In this document: piece after piece, positions 1-12,800 of the stretch | Layout of the letters: the number at the start of each line of letters is the position of its first letter | How positions within the stretch are numbered: position 1 is the first letter of the stretch | From: Lineus longissimus | Lineage: Eukaryota > Nemertea > Pilidiophora > Heteronemertea > Lineidae | NCBI RefSeq assembly: GCF_910592395.1 | Contig: NC_088318.1 | Coordinates: forward strand, 19,096,349-19,160,348 | Length of the DNA stretch: 64,000 bases | Direction: 5' to 3' | The notes under the pieces: model-generated | What the model saw: the letters and a program-made list of their open reading frames with translations, nothing else | Told to the model about the DNA's origin: nothing | Databases searched by the model: none | Program-made: the position numbers and the translations under genes

Positions 1-220
1 GTGTTTACAGAACCCCTCTCTTCTGTTGTTGTATTGGGTCACAAGCTGGGATAAGTAAACAAGACAGGTCTTCGGTCCGTCTGTCGAATTTTACATGCAC
101 CCATTGAAATTCTCACATAGTCCCTCTGCAACAGTTTGACTTGTGAGCCAACTGTGGCAGAGGTCGAGTGAGGCTCGACGACAATGATCACCTTTGACGA
201 CGCTTGGAGAATGCCTTTAA

Positions 221-851
221 GGTCTCGTTAGGGAGTTTTTCCCAAATGTACGCGGTGATGACTTGCCCCATTAACAGGACGTTACATCTACATGTATTTT
301 AAAATGCGTTTCCAAAGTGAATGCATGAGGACAATCCATTTGTGTCGAACTGGAAACGCCCGATTCCCCTGATTCTGCAGGATGTCAAATCGGGCATTTT
401 ATTGGGCCGGACAATCACGAAAACCCCCAAATATTATACATTTCTTCCTGAATAATTTTTCAGTGACCATTCTCCCATGAAAGACAGTTGCTTACGCTAC
501 ACAAAAATCAAAAAAAAAATCGAGGTCAACCATTGAACTTTTGAGATATGTTGAATTTTGCACAAATCAGCTAAAAACGCACCAACTAACACTGGATCGG
601 ACGGCATTTCAACACGGGGCCGACGCACATCCCAAGTTCAGTGTACACAAACGTCGGCAACAACGCGTAGTTTCTTGTCAGCCGCCTATTGAGTAGTGAT
701 CTAGGTTTCAGAAACTCCAAAAAACATGTCTTTGCCAAAACAACTGCTGAATCAACACTGACGTACTGTGAGGACCGAGAAATCAATGATTTTAGGAACT
801 ACGGTTAGGGCTTGGCCGCGGATGAATAAAAAAAAACTCCCTAATGAGACC
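221..851. mobile_element. Harbinger-like MITE upstream of DENND11
   Basis: A 20-bp inverted repeat pair bounds this 631-bp stretch (221-240 and 832-851, 19 of 20 matching, beginning GGTCTC). Both sides are flanked by the trinucleotide TAA (218-220 and 852-854). A TAA/TTA 3-bp target duplication and G-rich inverted termini are typical of PIF/Harbinger elements. No transposase reading frame is present, so it would be non-autonomous. The right part (401-851) is repeated at 9259-9713. An internal dyad GCCGACG...CGTCGGC is kept in both copies. The family assignment is inferred from termini and target duplication only. Confidence 0.65.
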
Positions 852-921
852 TAAATCCACAATTGCCAGTGTGACGTCACTGATTGACCAATTACGCATG
901 CGCATTCGATTGAAAACAAAC
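852..921 (+). promoter_or_regulatory. Candidate core promoter of DENND11
   Basis: The 70 bases between the MITE and the start codon hold a perfect CRE palindrome TGACGTCA (872-879), a CCAAT box (888-892) and an NRF-1-like GCATGCGCA (896-904). This combination is common in TATA-less housekeeping promoters. The 5' untranslated region would be very short. Inferred from motifs only. Confidence 0.4.
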
Positions 922-3900
922 ATGGCGGAAGAGGAAAAGTCTCCTCTGCTCGAGGGGCTGGAGTCGACAGATGTGAATTACAGAGGCCCGAGGGAAACCG
1001 TGAGAGATCTGTACCGACGGGGCAATAGATTAGGTATCAATGGGCAATTCTCTGTGGATAGCGACCGGTCGATCAACATCAGTAGCAGTAATTCGGTGCA
1101 AAATCTGGCCGAAGTTGACCATATCGTTGCCATCTTCGTGGTTGCTTTCGACACAAGATCAGGTGAGTGTACATTTTACACTAAGACTGTACATTGATAC
1201 ACTACGACTGTACATTGACACTACGAGGGAGGCTGATGGGGAAGTGGCAGTCTTGGTTGCCTCCAGATCCTTTCTAAGATGAATCCAAGCCAGTTGATAG
1301 CTGAGCCTCGGGTGTGAGATGGTGTCATTCAGAATAATCTGGGTAGAAACTGTTTAGCCAGTCTTTCTTTGGTTTGATTTGAACTGAAGGTCAAGTCTTC
1401 AAGTCGCAAGTGTGGATGTCTTCTGGCCTCTAAGTCTGTTGCCTGTTAGTGTTAGTTAGGCTGTTGGTTGTTGTTGAACTTGAAAGCCTGTTCTTTTCCA
1501 TGTGTATAGCAGCAGCGTGACTTCAGGTGAAGTCGGATGCCCTGCGAAGATCCTGAAATAGTTTGAAAGACCTTGTCCTTTTGGAGTCGATAGCACCAGG
1601 CTCATCCAGCCAACGAGGCTTAAGACTTGCTCAGTGTTCAGTGCTGTTACAGCTTGCCTACACACTACAGCACTAGACATGTCGGAATCTCTTTACGAGA
1701 GCATATCTCATGTGTGATCCAACATTCTCATGAATTAATTGACTGACATTGTTTTGATGAATTTGGATCAATGTATTGATGTATTGATTGGTTTGTGTGT
1801 ATGGGCGTCCCACAGCTTCAGGCAGTCCATTCATGATCAAGCGTCGGTAACCCTTTCAAACATATCTTACAGACACGAGTCACACTGACAAAATGCGTTT
1901 GAGGCCACGGCGTGAAATTTACATTGGGAGCAACAAACTTTTTTCTCAAAAAGTGCAAAATAGTAACATTTCAAAAAATAATGTATAATAAATAATTCTG
2001 TATTTCTTGTATTTTCATGAAAATTTGAGCAATTTGAATTGTTTTCAAATTTTTTAGATCAAAAAATTATTTGGTCAAAACACATTTTTATCAGGTTTAT
2101 TATGTCCATATGTTGGAATTTTTTCTCAAGAAGTGCAAAAAAGTAAAATTAAAAAAACCAATGTTTTTCTGTATTTCTTGTATTTTCATGAAAATGTGAG
2201 AATTTTGAATTATTTCAAACAAAAGTTAAATCAAAAATTGTTTGGTCAAAAACACATTTTATCAGGTTTATATCCATTTATTGAACAGACAATTTTATGA
2301 ACGGACGGTTGAAAAAAGCCTGCAATTCATTAGCCATTGAATTCACAGCTTTTGCTAATTTTCTTAATGTTTCCTCTTATTGCAGGAAACCTGATAGAAT
2401 GGTGCATGCCGGAGGATGCCGACCTGGAAGGCATTGAATTCAAGGCCATGACAAGCGGATCGCATACGTTACACAAAGACTTTGTGTAAGTAGTCCAAGC
2501 CTCAAATCCTGTTGTATGCTTGTGTTCTCGGCAAGACACTGAATTTATATCCAAGGGATGATGGACTGGGACACAATAAAGTTAAACCAAAAAAGAGTCA
2601 ACTCAAATTTCCAACATAAAAAATGTGTTTTTAATTAATCCCATTTGCCATAGGTCGAGCGAGGACCTATTCAAGCTTGTCTTGGATGACCTTTGACTTA
2701 TCCAGTCTGGTTACATTCATCTCATCCACAGATGTCATGATTACACAGTTGGAGGGAGAGAGGAGTCGAGATATTGATTTCCTCTGAGTATTCATAGTGT
2801 GTCCTTAGCAGCATTGACTCGGTGGAGAGATCTGGAAATCATGTCAAAATTAGAAATTATACAAACTCGGGTCATTATATTAGTTTGCATGAGTGATAAT
2901 ATATAACCTCTATGATTGATATTGACTCAAAGTGCTCGATCGTGTTTGAACATGAGCGTCTTTGTGATACATGGAATTCGATGCAGTTTACCGTCTCCGC
3001 CACATTTGTATAGACCAGGCATGTTTTTACAGCCAGGGGAGTCGGTGCATGTGATTTCATTGGCAACCAGAACTTCATTGAATTTAAAAGCCAATAATCA
3101 GATTTGAAGTGTCGATCATCTTCAAACCTTGTGACTTGAGTATGTATTGTCACGAGAGCAATTCATTGATGATCTTCTTTTCTTCAGCTACTTCAAAAAG
3201 GACTCATTTTTTGGTCTTGCGTGCTTCGAGAACATGAAAGTTGAGAGTGAGATTGAACGTGGTGCTCGCATGAAGTCGGTTGGTATTCTCTCCACGTCGT
3301 ACACACTCCTATATCGGCACATGCAGTTTTTAGAAACGCAAGTCAGGTATGTATAAAGCTTTGACTAGACAATCGAGACCCGTGGTAGTCTCTGTTTGAA
3401 AATCATATTTCAAAGTCTTGCTTTGAGAACCTATTCTTTGTGTAGGCCAAATAGAATGACAGCACATCACAATCACTGCTGTTGAAAATGTGCTTGAGGA
3501 AATCTTGGTGTTCTAATGCGACACTGGTTAGAACTGGTTTAGCTTCTCAGATCAGCCGCACCATGAGCCAACCATACCTAATCAAGTTGTCTTGGAAACG
3601 GGGCTCATCTCCTGGCAGAAGCTGCAATTTTGTTTGGATAAGCCGTGAACAAATAATGAGAATGTAAGAAAATATTTACCAGTGACATTTCAATATAATA
3701 CTACTGAAAAGTCAGCTGATTTTATCATGTACATGGAACCCTTAGCTGACACCTCTGTTGGCAAAACAGAGGACACAGATTTTCTAAATGCCTAAAAATA
3801 CAAAGTCTAGAATGGTATTGGTCATGGTGATGGAGCCTTAATTAGACTGCACCAGCAATTCACTAGATCAATAAGAAGGTCTAATAGTCAGTTACTGCAT

Positions 3901-6900
3901 GCTAAAACCTTTTAATTCTAGGCATTTATTATGTAACCCTGCGACGTACAACCAACTGCAGTCATTTTATGACATGCGAAATATCAAAAATATTATGTAA
4001 GAAGCCTTGGTTTGTTTCACCTGTTTGAGTTTGTGGTGATGGGGTTACCAGAGTCCCTGTCCTTGGGTGTTGGCGAGTTTGAATATTGCCTGCTGAATCC
4101 TTGTTCCCTCTTCTGGCTTGGGTCATATTTGTTTCAGTGTTGGAAATACACCCTCGTGGCTGCTGACTCTATCGCTTCTCACCTCTAGTCTCGCTTGAAA
4201 TCCCATCGTGTCAGTTTTATCACTTTTTTGGGACAGTTCAGAGTCAATAATTAATTCAAAACCGAAAGACAGGCTTTGATAAAGCACAGTAGTCCACTAA
4301 ATTCAAATCATCAAAAGACGTGACACCAACACTTGGTCACTTGGTCTTGAAACTCAATATTTCTAAAGCCTGCAATGTCTTGATTCCTTTAAATGGTTTA
4401 GTCGTTTCCATGGTAATCAATCCTTGAAAGCTGCGGTATGACTGACAAGACATTGGTGAAGAACACTTATTGACCTTATGGGTGGGGGGTAGTTATCGTA
4501 AGTATGCTCTCTTCACGAATAAGTCAGTAACAGTTCTCCTAATGCATAAAGGTTCATTAATACTATCCCCTCTTTTCAGACATCAGTTAGAAGTTCCTGG
4601 TAAATACAGTCAACTCAAGGCATTCTACGAGGACAAGAAAGGCATGCTTCCATCTAGTATATCAATCGACAGTATAAGATTTGCTAGTCCTGCCTCGACA
4701 CCAAGTAGTGAAGTACTTCCAGAATTAAAAGTAAGTCATGAGTCTTGTGAGTAGTAAGTTGAGCTGATCTGGAATCCAGGAGAGATCTACCGGTTAGTTT
4801 CTCATTCTGAAGAACCATGATAACTTTCACTGTTTCTGAGCGAAAAATGCATGGGGCGTTGTTTCCGGGATTCTGTCAAAGAATGAAAAGCCCACTTTTA
4901 TCTCCTAAATCTTGTCAACAGCAGTTGATAAATTCTCTTTCCTTTCAGATAACACATCCTGCTGGGTGTTTTTCACAATTTATGAAATTCTTTGGCGAAA
5001 ATGTCTTCACTCTCTGGAAGTATGTGCTATTACAGAAACGGATATTATTTTTCTCTCCACCACCAATAGGAGTGGTATGTTATCGAGGTGAGTGTAACAA
5101 AGATACCAAGACTGACGTCTAGGGCAAAACTGACTTAAGTCTGATGTCTAGGGCAAAACTGACTTAAGTCTGACGTCTAGGGCAACACTGACTTCATGTC
5201 TGACGTCTAGGGCAACACTGACTTCATGTCTGACGTCTAGGGCAACACTGACTTCATGTCTGACGTCTAGGGCGACACTGACTTCATGTCTGACGTCTAG
5301 GGCAACACTGACTTCATGTCTGACGTCTAGGGCAACACTGACTTCATGTCTGACGTCTAGGGCAACACTGACTTCATGTCTGATGTCTAGGGCAACACTG
5401 ACTTCATGTCTGACTTCAAGGGCAACACTGCTGACTTCAAGTCTAGCACTTGGTGCGCAGGCACTCGCCCCTTGAAACTGAAGTGAACTGAGTATCACTA
5501 ATTAGAAGGATGTTCCCCTGCTGGGGACCTCAACCTGCAATGGGAACCAAACTGATGTCAGCTGATGGTCTTGCAGTTTGCTGACATGCATCAGGATGTA
5601 AGACAGATAAGGATATCATATGTTTAGTTTGCTGTTAGTAAAAAGGCTCATTTAAAGTTCTTCCATCAATACATTATAATGTAAGGTTTTCTTTCAGTTT
5701 ACTGCGGATGTTCGTTAGGGAATCATAGCATGCCCGAGATGATGTCAGGCCGTGAACCAAAACCATTTTTCTATGTGAACGTAGCTGATATTGAAACGTT
5801 AGAGTCGGAGGTTTCATATATTGCTTGTGAGTAGGATTTGATTGGAACCAGTGCTGCCATCTCGCGATCTAAGCTTACAATAACAGATGAATGATGGACC
5901 ATTATTTACAAGGGTCTTTACAGCCAAGGTCCTTTTTCCCAAAAAGTATGTAACAACTGAATGTGCCTTCACCCTCTCAAGTGATGTCAGCACCTTAAAG
6001 TTGATGCTATGATTGTTTTCTTGATGATATGACAGATCAGCAGTGTTGTGGAGTTGACTGAGTTTGTGAGTGACTGATGAGAGCTGTTTCACTCCAGCTG
6101 TCCCCTGAACTAGGCAAGCTCACTTCAATAGACAGAAGACAGTATCAGCTAAACTGGAGACCCTGCCAACTCCCTATTGCCAGTCTTGAGCAACTTGAAC
6201 ATACCTCATGTTCTTTGCATTGCTTTAGGTACAACCGAAAAGATCTTTGAGAGCAAGACCCACCTCTATGATGTGTATGTGGACAATCAGAATCTGACGG
6301 CCAATACTCCTGCTTTGAAGGAACTACTTAAACCTAGTGATGCGGACAGGGATAAATCAGCCAAACTTAATAATCAGAGGTAAGTGAGACATGCACTCTC
6401 AGTGGCTCAGCCCAAGTCCGAGTCACTGTGCCTATGGTACCATGGTTATCAGTGACACACATGACTGCCTAAGAATGAAAGCTTAAGAAGTGTGTTGGAT
6501 GGTGGTTCTCCTGAGCTGCAAACATCTAACCCAAGTCAAACATCTCACCCAAGTCAAACATCTAACCCAAGTCAAAACATCTAACCCAAGTCAAACATCT
6601 AACCCAAGTCAAACATCTAACCCAAGTCAAACATCTAACCCAAGTCAAACATCTAACCCAAGTCAAACATCTAACCATACTGTCTTATGAAAGTAATAGT
6701 TTAAGTCGACGTCTTGTGTTAGATTTCCAGGATTTCCCGATTGTTTTGAACATGAAAATATCCCCATGAATTGCTTCGATTACGAGTCTCACACTGCGTA
6801 TCTTCTTCCAGATCTGCTCACTTGTTTTCCATGGAAGAACTTGGTGAGGAGAACGTGATGGATGAAGAGGAACTATTTACCTCGTAAGTCATGACGCTTG

Positions 6901-7312
6901 TCACGTTTGGCGCAGACTTCTGCATATTCAAGACCCTGTGTTCTAGCAGTAGTTTACATGGAAGTGTTCTCTGTGATATGGTCCTCTTAAGACATGGAAT
7001 CGTTTTCCATGGAATCGATTTCCTGGGCTTGAGATCCTGTCGCAGCTGACGAGAAAGTATGGTTGGAAGCTAACTATTTGACAGTATGACAACCACTTCT
7101 TCTTTCATTGCAGGTATTTTACCGAATTGAACAACAGACTATTCCAGACTCTTCTAGACGTTGCAGGCTCCCAGGACCGACAGCTGACATCTGATCACAT
7201 GAGAAACATGGGGCTGGATCCAATCGGGGATCGGCCGTTCTTAATGGAGTTGGTGGAGACTTACGGTATTGATGTGATGTTGATGGTGGACAATCCATGC
7301 TGTCCTCGATGA
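922..7312 (+). CDS. DENND11: DENN domain-containing protein 11 (LCHN), 9 exons
   Basis: Coding exons are 922-1162, 2386-2485, 3188-3346, 4580-4730, 4949-5087, 5698-5826, 6229-6379, 6812-6883 and 7114-7312. All junctions are GT-AG with matching phases and give 446 aa, close to the roughly 455 aa of the vertebrate protein. Recognisable family stretches are [11 protein letters not shown], a cysteine/proline strand after it, [12 protein letters not shown] and [29 protein letters not shown] (DENN core) and the final HMRNMGLDP region. The family is annotated as probable Rab guanine nucleotide exchange factors, implicated in neurite growth; that role is by homology. ATG 922 has a strong Kozak context (AACATGGCG). 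An in-frame ATG at 844 lies inside the MITE terminus and would add 26 residues. Intron 5 and intron 7 contain minisatellites. Confidence 0.93.
1927..2287. repeat. Diverged AT-rich tandem duplication in DENND11 intron 1
   Basis: Two consecutive units (about 1927-2116 and 2117-2287) share the same order of blocks: TTTTCTCAARAAGTGCAAAA, then CTGTATTTCTTGTATTTTCA, then TTTGGTCAAAA, then ATCAGGTTTAT. They differ by many substitutions and small gaps, so the duplication is old. The second unit ends about 100 bases before exon 2. Confidence 0.7.
2500..2580 (+). mobile_element. SINE remnant (tail) next to DENND11 exon 2
   Basis: Starting some 15 bases after the exon 2 donor, a B-box-like CTCAAATCC is followed by TGTGTTCTCGGCAAGACACT. 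The same type of tail follows the tRNA-like head at 55365-55505. It looks like a 5'-truncated tRNA-derived SINE. Confidence 0.4.
5109..5435. repeat. 30-bp minisatellite in DENND11 intron 5
   Basis: About ten to eleven copies of a 30-bp unit (key blocks GTCTGACGTCTAGGGCAACA and CTGACTTCAT). The array starts about 20 bases after the exon 5 donor. The first two units are slightly variant (AAAACTGACTTAAG). Because 30 is a multiple of 3 the minus strand is open through the array; this is not a gene. Confidence 0.95.
6522..6675. repeat. 18-bp minisatellite in DENND11 intron 7
   Basis: About eight copies of AACATCTAACCCAAGTCA with single-base slippage variants. It lies about 140 bases after the exon 7 donor. 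Confidence 0.93.
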
Positions 7313-9160
7313 AATGATAAAGGAGATTCTGGCAGCATCTTCTAAAACTCTTTCACTCCCATCGAGTCCTCATTGTGTGTCTGCCAGGACCTTAGGGGCC
7401 TAAAGTTTTGTCAGTAAAAGAAATCCGAATAAAGTAAGCCTGTTGGCTGGCGACTTTCTCTTTTCTCTGAGCTCTTATATTACGCGACGTGATGTCATCG
7501 TGTGATTGAGTGGTGACATTGGCGCATGTTCGGAGAGACTATCAACGAATTCATTGATTAATTTATCACAGAATTTTGGTGCTATATGTAGTTGTAGGGT
7601 TTTGTTTTACTGACAAAATGTTTAAGCTCTTAGCTCCAGTTACTTCATTAACTGATAGGAGGCCAACATATGACCATTCAGAGGTTTAAAATGCCATGAA
7701 TTTTGTAAATATAGTGCAATAGCCAATGTGAATAACCAGAGTTTGATCCAAGTACAAAACCTTGTTAGAGGCGTATTTTAAACTTGTTTCAAAACCTCAT
7801 TATGTTGTGTAATGCTCTTCCAAGTGTTCCAGAGTTGCATTTAATTCTAAAATGAGAGGTTTACATCAGGGAACAGGATAGCCAGCTGGATGAGTCAATT
7901 GGCATGTATGATTGATATCCAGCTGGAAGAGTAAGTTGAGCATCCTCCCTGGATGTTGAATATCTGTGAGATATTGTCAAGAGCCTGCTTGGTTAGGCAT
8001 CTCTTATACAGGAATTATGATACAAGTGTTGTGGACTTAAATGTCTGTTGGTTAAACTGTACATTTGGTTGTCTTTATAAGATTGATAAATGTTGAAAAG
8101 TTTATGTAAATATCTATGTATTGAATTTGATATGGATGTTAAAATATGGTTAAAAAACCAGTGTCAAATTGTAGTTATATTTTTGGCAGATTGTGTGTGC
8201 TGAGAAAAAAGGGCTGTAGTGCTTCACGACATAGGACTGTTAAGGGTTCATGGAAATGTAGTGTTGATTGGCTCATGCTCGTTTGGTGTACTTTAGTACA
8301 CTATCTCGAGGGAGGCTTGGTTTTGTGAATAGCACATGAACATAGTTGTACAAAAGATATACAGGTATTTATTGAAAGTTTAGTGAAGTTATTTTCTTTC
8401 TGTGTTGATATCATCTAAATAAAGATATTATGGGGTCAAGGATAATGGTGTAAATTGGACTACATGATGATAATGATTACCTTGGACGGTTCTGCCAGAA
8501 TGTTGGTACTAACAGCTTTGTAGGAACACTTCTCCCAATCCGGAAGTCTGTACAACATTTGCACAATTAATCATTGTGTGGGAATGAGAAAATGGGACCA
8601 GTACTTTCGCACAAATTTTTCTGCAAGGTCTTTGAAATATTTTGTGAATTGTGTGAAAGAGGAGTTTTTAGTTACTGGGGGATAACCTTTCACTTATTCT
8701 CTCTATTTTCTCACATCATTCACTTTTCATAATATGTTTATTGTCTGTGTCTGTCTAGTCATAGTTATCAATGTGATGCTTGTCCAGTAATTTTTGTTAA
8801 TTGTTCATCAAAATCTTGTCAGCTGCTTGCTGACAGTCAAACCCCTGTTGAGAGCTCGCTTTGGCTGGTCACTCATTGACTTCTGAGATGTTGCCTAGCG
8901 TAGAAGGGAGATTTTATAGAAGACATTCTTTGCCAACATCTTTTGCAAAGATATCACGTGCTTCTTGAAGCTCCTTGCTGCAAGCGCTTAAAACGTACAA
9001 TTTCTTTAAACTGCTGAGTTGCTTATTTCAGTTATTTAATTATAATATAGTCAATGTTCCTCAAATTATTAGTTCACAAAATGACATCTACGTTTTGTTA
9101 CATCTTGTACATGTAGTAACTGTTGGATATCAGAAAATAATAAAATGTGATTTAAAAGTT
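7313..9160 (+). other. DENND11 3' untranslated region and downstream spacer
   Basis: No coding sequence is seen here. Candidate polyadenylation signals AATAAA are at 7428-7433, 8418-8423 and 9139-9144, so transcripts could end at several places. The rest is AT-rich unique sequence. The next recognisable feature is the repeat at 9259. Confidence 0.5.
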
Positions 9161-9258
9161 ATTTGTTTACTTTTTGTTGTCTTTGTTGTTAATTTAGTAT
9201 GGTATGATTTTGAGCTGTGAGCCTCTTCTGTGTTCTCACTCAGATGGCAATATTGCAA

Positions 9259-9713
9259 ATTGGGCCGGACCATCACGGAAAACCCCAAATATCATACATT
9301 AGTTCCTGAATAATTCTTACAGTGACCATTCTCTCGTGAAAGACAGTTGGATACGGTACACAAAAAATCAAAAAAAATCGAGGGTCAACGATTGAACTTT
9401 TGAGATATGTCGATTTTTGCACAAATGAGCGAAAAACACACCAACTGGCGCTGGACGGCATTTCAACACCGGGCCGACGCACATCCCAAGTTCAGTGTAC
9501 ACATACGTCGGCAACAACAGTAAAATGCGTAGTTTCTTGTTAGCCACCTATTGAGTAGTGCTTCAGGTATCAAAAACTTTCAAAAATACGTCTTTGCCAA
9601 AACAACTGCTAAATCAACACTGGCATACTGTGAGGACCAAGAAATCAATGATTTTGTAAGAACTACGGTTAGGGTTGGCCGCGCATGAATACAAACAAAA
9701 CTCAATGAGACCT
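9259..9713. mobile_element. Truncated second copy of the Harbinger-like MITE
   Basis: This stretch aligns along its length with 401-851, from ATTGGGCCGGA to AATGAGACC. It includes the shared GCCGACGCACATCCCAAG block, the dyad CGTCGGC and the run ACTACGGTTAGGG. The left terminus seen at 221 is missing and the right terminus is shortened. It ends 172 bases before the start codon of the K-Cl cotransporter, mirroring the position of the first copy upstream of DENND11. Confidence 0.8.
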
Positions 9714-9885
9714 TTGTTATGATAGTCGTAGCGCCATCTATGAATAACCTCGATAGCGAGGTCAGCATCGGCCTGAATTTGCAGACTGAATTTCGCTGGC
9801 AAACTTTCTTGCAATTTACCAGAATTAAAGGAATATTCGCCCCGATTTATGAATATATGAATTAGAAAAGGTGTAAGCCTTGGTC

Positions 9886-12800
9886 ATGTCTGTGAGATTC
9901 ACGGTAACGAAGCCGGAGGATGATCCTGAGAGAGGTTCGAATTCCGATCTTGCTGAACATGGAAGTAGGAAAGCTTATGGGTCAGTCCAAAATGGTGGTT
10001 CGGAGGATGACAGGATACAGGTTACCCTGAATGATGACCACGAAAGTAAGTGTTTACTTCTTGAATAAAATTTCCATTGACTATCTTATCATCATTTATG
10101 AGTTCTGTCCATTTTCAGCTGTAATTATTGTGAATTGCCAACAAGAAATAGGAAAATAATCTTGCCTTTCTTGACCCATTCCCCCTACTCTTTACCAGCT
10201 TGCCAATGGACCAGCCTGCTGACTCAAGCCGGGAAATAGTCTAGAATCTGACACTAGTGACAGCTCAACTCACATGATCAATGCAATCGACAGGCAAAAT
10301 AAGTTGTAAAAAGTTATGTAACCATGACCATGACCATGTCATGATAGTGGAGTGGGTCCGCTGACACCCCGCTGACTGCCCTGTCATTAGTGTCAAAGCA
10401 AGCCAAAGGGCCATTCATGGCATGCCATGGTTAAGAGTGACTAAACTTCAACTTCCAAGTGCCTAGGCCTAGGGTACACACCCGAAGCGAGGGGAGGGGG
10501 GAGGGGAGTGGTCCTGAAGCAACCAAAGCACTAGTTAAGTGATGCACCTTTGCAGTGAGTGTTGTCGGTGTCACCATCTTGCGCTATAACGCAGTATTGT
10601 GAAAAGTATGTGAAAACTCCCATTTTAGTGCTCCAGGCTTGATTGTGTGTACGGTGTAGGCCCTAAGTTGAGAAAGCGAAAAGGTCTGTAGGACTAGTCT
10701 CGTCTTCAGCCCATTTACATATAGATTACTTTGTATCAGCCGATTATTCATTCACACTTTTATTGTAACCACAGGACATGTTGTTCTTTTACATTTCTTT
10801 GATAATAAATCAGAGTTAGTTTAAGATGGAAGTCTGCAACTCATCTTTAGACTTCTGTTTACCATTGGCATGTTATGCCGTACCCCTGATATGCCTGAGC
10901 TCTCTCTCTCATGATACGACTTGTATCACAACATCCCCACATTGTTCACTGAGACAATAAACATGACAAATCTAGTACTAATTGCTTTGCATGCCCTGGA
11001 ATTGAACCGGTGCCAATTTATCCAATCACTGATCACTGAACACCGACAAAACGTATCCTACCCAGGATGGTCTGGTCATTATTGGAAATATTGATCTAAT
11101 TTAATTAGGTTGTCAATTTCAGGGCCTTCACCAATCAGTCAGGGCCACATTCATCCACAGCATCCCTGGATGGAGAACTTGAGATCATGGTGATAATAAC
11201 AATGCCGGCATGTCATGTTTAGACACTGGCCATTGCTGTCAGGCTGTAGAAACTGGAGAAATATCCACTTTGTCATGTGCCATTGTGGACCAACAGCCAA
11301 ACTATGAAATAAACAATATGGTGACATTGTGACAATGAGAACTTGGCATGAACTGACACTCATAATAGTCATGCATGGTCTTACTTTAGTACACTGTTGT
11401 ACTTGTCCTTGGTTATAACAATGTATGCCATTAGAACTAATACAGCAAACATGGCTGTCAGTGTTATTCCTGAACAAAGCCAATGCCATACATGTATTCC
11501 AATATGCTTGTTTCACCAATCTTCATTGACCTGACAATCCCAACAAATACCAGGCAATCAAGACCCCTAAGACACAAAGAAGTCGTCAACCCACAACAAA
11601 AAAAGCGCTGCACACGACTGAGCGATTCCTTGCATTGCATCTGAACATGTAGGATTAGAATTTGAGTGAGCTTGATGAGTTGGAACTCTAGGGACAGTTA
11701 GAATGTATGATTTAACAACCTTTCAATATATTCTTAAAATTTTGTCTTCTGCAGCTAGAGCTATCTCGCCCAGTCTTGGTAGAGCAATTCCGATACCATT
11801 AGCTTGAAAAAGTCCATTGGGAGAGCACTGATTATGATGAGCAACATCTGCGTTTCACGAGAGTTTTATATCACTCCTCTCTAAGGCTTAAAGCTCAGCA
11901 ATCATGTTCAATCAGCCTAGCCTTTACCACACTGGAAACCTGCAGAAAACAGCTTGAAAAGACTGTGTCCCTGTCAACATGGTCTGTCATGGACTGAAGC
12001 ATGGAATAACAGAGTAGTACCCTTACCAAAAAAAACACCGTGTCGACGCCGTGAACACGTGGTTCAATCACCACAGTGTTCATCAAACCAAAGATTAAAC
12101 CATGCCAAATCAGCTTGGCCAAGCAAACACCCCGTGTCAAACACCCCGTGTCAAACACCCCGTGTCAATCACCCCGTGTCAATCACCCCATGTCAAACAC
12201 CCCGTGTCAATCACCCCGTGTCAAACACCCCGTGTCAAACACCCCGTGTCAAACACCCCGTGTCAAACACCCCGTGTCAAACACCCCGTGTCAAACACCC
12301 CGTGTCAAACACCCCGTGTCAAACACCCCGTGTCAAACACCCCGTGTCAAACACCCCGTGTCAAACACCCCGTGTCAAACACCCCGTGTCAATCACCCCG
12401 TGTCAAACACCCCGTGTCAAACACCCCGTGTCAAACACCCCGTGTCAAACACCCCGTGTCAAACACCCCGTGTCAAACACCCCGTGTCAAACACCCCGTG
12501 TCAAACACCCCGTGTCAAACACCCCGTGTCAAACACCCCGTGTCAAACACCCCGTGTCAAACACCCCGTGTCAAACACCCCGTGTCAATCACCCCGTGTC
12601 AAACACCCCGTGTCAAACATCCCGTGTCAAACATCCCGTGTCAAACACCCCGTGTCAAACACCCCGTGTCAATCACCCCGTGTCAAACACCCCGTGTCAA
12701 ACATCCATGTCAATCTGTTGCCATGTGAACCAAAAAGCCTGCTGCTCAAATGATGTTTCCTGCAATATCTCATCTCGTGGTGACTATGTAGATTTACAAA

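Noticed and set aside
12128-12712. Regular short repeats resembling a CRISPR array
   Set aside because: The 14-bp units are directly adjacent with no unique spacers, and the context is a eukaryotic intron. The same applies to every other array in the window.
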